This document shows, one piece after another, positions 61,401 through 64,000 of a stretch of 64,000 bases of DNA (the stretch's first letter is position 1; the number at the start of each line of letters is the position of its first letter). Below the pieces are notes generated by a model. It did not search any database and had not been told where the DNA came from. It saw nothing but the letters and a program-made list of their open reading frames with translations. The stretch spans positions 1-64,000 of the forward strand of contig CAWAED010000005.1 of NCBI GenBank assembly GCA_963781105.1. The letters run 5' to 3'. This DNA comes from Palsa-295 sp963781105 (GTDB lineage Bacteria; Acidobacteriota; Terriglobia; Acidiferrales; UBA7541). A program made the position numbers and the translations under genes.

Positions 61401-62075
61401 TACACTGACAACTTGGCTGGAAAGCAGGGTCGGCCAGCCTCAGGACTGGAACAACTTGAAGGCGGAGAAGTCGCTCTCCTCGCAGGATGTTTCCCAGCGT
61501 CTGGTGATCAGCTATGTGTATGACTTGCCGTTTGGTCACGGCCAGAAGTACATGTCCGATGTTTCCGGCGCAATGAACAAAGTCGTTTCCGGCTGGGGTG
61601 TAGATGGCGTCACCACGTTCCAAAAGGGCTTCCCCCTGCCAATCAGTTTTGCTGGATCCACGGCTCTTTCGAGCGCGGGCTTCACGCAAAACTTTAGCAC
61701 TGCGTCCGGATGTTGTAGCAGGATGCGACAAGGGCATGTCGCATATCCTTGGTAACGCCGGTTATTGGAATTACTTGGTTCAACGCGAACTGCTTCACAG
61801 CTCCGGCGGCGTGGGCTTTCGGCGACGAGTCTCGCGTAGATCCAACTCTTCGAAGCGCGGGGATCAACAACTGGGACATCGCGATATTCAAGACGACGAA
61901 CTTCGGTCCGGAGGACAAATTTGGCATCCAGTTCCGCACGGAGTTCTTCAACACGTTCAATCGTGTCCAGTTTTCTCCACCAAACACCGGTTTCGGCGGG
62001 GCGAGCTTCGGAATTGTAAACAACCAGCTCAACAACCCGCGACTGATTCAGTTCGCTCTGAAGTTCCTGTTCTAG
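58404..62075 (+). pseudogene. Oar-like TonB-dependent receptor broken by several frameshifts
   Basis: The start ATG (GGGGAGG upstream) gives a signal peptide (VLAISLLFCFAAMLLSSPLA). A carboxypeptidase-regulatory domain follows (FGSISGTVLDASGSAIADVQ, NLNPGEYSLEAEKTGFKHFK) and the plug start (NEIPLNGRNVFNLITLSPAA). The frame is lost near 58918, resumes (NPFSWGNYQVGGSFGNESVE, GGIVNLSTKGGTSQYHGVAY), stops at 59531, and resumes in pieces (QNINAKQHIFARYNFFNLL; WTWIKGRHTWVFGGQ-like; FIPNWILFNLNPSNDPLNLS). It ends with FRTEFFNTFNRVQFSPPNTG and a terminal FALKFLF-like strand. At least six frame changes are needed. All domains are present in order, so inactivation is recent or the sequence here is error-rich. 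Confidence 0.85.
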
Positions 62076-62090
62076 CGATCGTCCGGGCGA

Positions 62091-62119
62091 AGGTGGATGC
62101 CGCTGCTCGGCATCCACCT
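62091..62119 (+). terminator. perfect 12-bp hairpin after the receptor
   Basis: AGGTGGATGCCG (62091-62102) pairs with CGGCATCCACCT (62108-62119) around CTGCT, 15 bases after the receptor stop; CTCGTTCT follows. Typical placement of an intrinsic terminator although the T run is weak. Confidence 0.65.
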
Positions 62120-62334
62120 CTCGTTCTAACTCCCAGGACGATCACTTCAGCGAATTCCTCGTGCATCGGTTCCCAGGGTTATCCATCCTCCGCTCTCGCG
62201 CTCAACTCCAAGCTCGGGAGGCCTCAACGCGATGACGGTCGGAACTCCCACCAACGATTGCCGCACCCGAAATGCGTCCCCGCCTCACTTCTGCTAATCT
62301 TTCGATTGCAGCATCGGAGCCCCCGCTAAATCGC

Positions 62335-63975
62335 ATGACTCGGATCAGCCGCCGTAACTTCCTCGAATCGCTGGCACTCATGGGCCTCGCGCTACCCTTG
62401 CCCCAAGCCCTCTTCGATGTAAAACATCCCCGCGGCCTCGATTTCGAGCACGTGAATTCCCCCACGCCGCAAAAATATCTGATCGAAACGATGGGCGGCG
62501 GCGTAGCGCTCTTCGATTACAATAACGACGGTCTGCTCGACATTTTTCTCGTCAATAGCGGCCATCTCTCGAATCCGATGCATCCGCCGGAGACCTTTGA
62601 TCGCCATGATCCCCGCAATTGGAATCGTCTCTATCGCCAGAATCCAGACGGCAGCTTCACAGACGTCACCAAAGAAGCCGGCCTCTCAAATGTTGGCGAC
62701 GCCAACTACGGCATGGGCGTAGCGGTCGGCGATTACGATAACGACGGCTTTCCCGATCTCTACATCACGAACTACGGAAAAAATATCCTCTATCACAATA
62801 ATGGCGACGGCACCTTCACGGATGTAACCGCCAAAGCGGGCGTGGAAGGCGGAGGCTGGAGCTGTTCCGCGGGCTTCTTCGATTACGATAACGACGGCCA
62901 TCTCGACCTGTTCGTCACCCGTTACATGCTCTGGGACACCCAGCACAGCAAAATCTGTGGCAACGAGTGGCAAACATACTGCCCTCCCGCCGAATTCCCG
63001 CAGACCACTAGCATTCTTTACCGCAATCGCGGCGATGGCACCTTCGAAGACGTCAGTCAGCATTCCGGCATCGCCGCGCTCAAGGGCCGCGCCCTGGGCG
63101 TCTGCTTCGCGGATTATGATGACGACGGCTTCACCGACATCTTCGTCTCCAACGACGGCATGCGCCAGTTTCTCTTCCACAATAATGGCGACGGAACGTT
63201 CACTGAACGCGCTCTCGAAGCCGGCGCGGCCCTCACCGCCGATGGCAAGCCTCTTTCAGGTATGGGCACAGTGTTTCAAGATTATGACAACGACGGACGC
63301 CCCGACATTCTGATCACCGTCCTTCCGCGCGAGGTCTATGCGCTTTTTCACAACGACGGCAACGGTCTATTCAGCTATCGCAGCCTGCAAGCGGGGCTGG
63401 GTGTGCTAACGGCGGCAAGCTCCGGCTGGGGCGTCGGCCTCGAGGATTTCGATAACGATGGCTGGAAAGACCTGTTCGTAGCGCAAAGCCATGTGCTGGA
63501 CAACGTCGAAGAGATTGACCACATGCTGCACTACAAAGAACCGCCGTTGCTTGCTCTCAATCACGCGGGCCGATTCGAGCGCGCCGATTCAGGCGTCACT
63601 GCGGCGATCGCCGGTCGCGGTGCCGCGTTCGGCGACATAAATAATGACGGGTATCAGGACGTGGTCGTCACTGCGCTCGGCGGAGAGCCTCTCGTGCTGT
63701 ACGGTCACCCGAGTACTGGACATTGGCTCTCGATCGCTTTGCGCGGCACGCGCAGCAACCGCGACGGCCTCGGCGCGCGCGTCCAGGTCAACGGCCAGAC
63801 GCGCTTCGCCACCACCGCGGGCAGCTACATTTCCGCCAGCGACAAGCGCCTCCACTTCGGTCTCGGCGATGCGGAAACAGCCAAACTAGAAATTCGCTGG
63901 CCCTCCGGCACCCATCAGGTCCTTGAAAATGTAAAATCCAATCAGTTTCTCGAAGTCCGCGAGCCGGAAAAATGA
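62335..63975 (+). CDS. CRTAC1-type FG-GAP/ASPIC protein with Tat-like signal
   Basis: The 546-residue protein begins MTRISRRNFLESLALMGLAL, a twin-arginine signal (SRRNFLE). Repeated VCBS loops follow (FDYNNDGLLDIFLVNS, GDYDNDGFPDLYITNY, FDYDNDGHLDLFVTRY, ADYDDDGFTDIFVSND, QDYDNDGRPDILITVL) with FHNNGDGTF turns. A C-terminal ASPIC/UnbV domain is present (AGSYISASDKRLHFGLGDAE, LEIRWPSGTHQVLENV). ATG 62335 is chosen for the signal; the frame to 62272 is open but unsupported. It is a distant paralogue of 39244-41037. Its stop overlaps the next ATG (ATGA), so it leads an operon that runs off the window. Confidence 0.9.
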   Translation: MTRISRRNFLESLALMGLALPLPQALFDVKHPRGLDFEHVNSPTPQKYLIETMGGGVALFDYNNDGLLDIFLVNSGHLSNPMHPPETFDRHDPRNWNRLYRQNPDGSFTDVTKEAGLSNVGDANYGMGVAVGDYDNDGFPDLYITNYGKNILYHNNGDGTFTDVTAKAGVEGGGWSCSAGFFDYDNDGHLDLFVTRYMLWDTQHSKICGNEWQTYCPPAEFPQTTSILYRNRGDGTFEDVSQHSGIAALKGRALGVCFADYDDDGFTDIFVSNDGMRQFLFHNNGDGTFTERALEAGAALTADGKPLSGMGTVFQDYDNDGRPDILITVLPREVYALFHNDGNGLFSYRSLQAGLGVLTAASSGWGVGLEDFDNDGWKDLFVAQSHVLDNVEEIDHMLHYKEPPLLALNHAGRFERADSGVTAAIAGRGAAFGDINNDGYQDVVVTALGGEPLVLYGHPSTGHWLSIALRGTRSNRDGLGARVQVNGQTRFATTAGSYISASDKRLHFGLGDAETAKLEIRWPSGTHQVLENVKSNQFLEVREPEK

Positions 63976-64000
63976 TCGCCGCCGCCTCAGTCGCAATTCT
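63972..64000 (+). CDS. start of next gene (cut by window end)
   Basis: ATG 63972-63974 overlaps the CRTAC1 stop (ATGA) and opens MIAAASVAI, hydrophobic like the beginning of a signal peptide. Only nine residues are visible. The overlap suggests translational coupling; genes behind CRTAC1 are often TPR proteins in this phylum (inference). Confidence 0.4.

Overview
This window looks like a chromosome segment from a member of the phylum Acidobacteriota (inference). It has large Oar-like TonB-dependent receptors with an N-terminal carboxypeptidase-regulatory-like domain, CRTAC1-type FG-GAP/ASPIC proteins, multihaem cytochromes fused to TPR repeats, a small DUF2934 protein and several IclR regulators of sugar catabolism. 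I see no rRNA, no CRISPR array and no intact tRNA. Two different tRNAs appear only as 3' fragments, which marks integration sites.

0-13.7 kb is accessory DNA. It holds a decayed IS5-family transposase, a tRNA-Asn 3' fragment next to a serine-recombinase remnant, and an RHS C-terminal tip with a translationally coupled small membrane protein (candidate toxin and immunity pair, the latter frameshifted). It continues with an MHYT histidine kinase and many short genes, including two paralogous XRE regulators. A DUF433-like/PIN-like toxin-antitoxin cassette lies between two copies of a tRNA-Ala 3' end, beside a broken tyrosine integrase and an excisionase-like ORF.

13.7-47.3 kb is a catabolic region for deoxy-sugars and hydroxy acids. 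A five-gene operon (IclR, MaoC, a solute-binding protein without signal peptide, MaoC, SDR) diverges from a CaiB/BaiF CoA-transferase. Next come RraA-like aldolase, lactonase, split UxaA, mutarotase, Gfo/Idh/MocA dehydrogenase, a TPR protein and a TonB receptor. Then follow an IclR regulator, two TPR-multihaem cytochromes behind an enolase-superfamily sugar-acid dehydratase, a RhaT-type symporter, CRTAC1, a fumarylacetoacetase-type hydrolase, another IclR, a 2-keto-3-deoxyfuconate dehydrogenase-like SDR, FucP, an epimerase and a MetE-like protein. Together these give a plausible non-phosphorylating L-fucose/L-rhamnose route: mutarotase, dehydrogenase, lactonase, dehydratase, keto-deoxy-acid dehydrogenase, diketo-acid hydrolase. 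It would end in pyruvate and lactate, and an FMN alpha-hydroxy-acid dehydrogenase is present. Two promoters carry the same TTTCAA-N3-TTGAAA palindrome, which suggests one regulon covering outer-membrane uptake, symport, dehydration and the cytochromes.

47.3-64 kb is mixed. A LysR/SDR pair is bracketed by truncated DsbA-like and MFS genes. A response regulator/histidine kinase pair follows, then a porin plus cupredoxin operon, a Tat-type ferritin-like gene with two frameshifts, a second Oar-like receptor broken by many frameshifts, and a Tat-type CRTAC1 protein whose stop overlaps the start of the next gene at the window edge.
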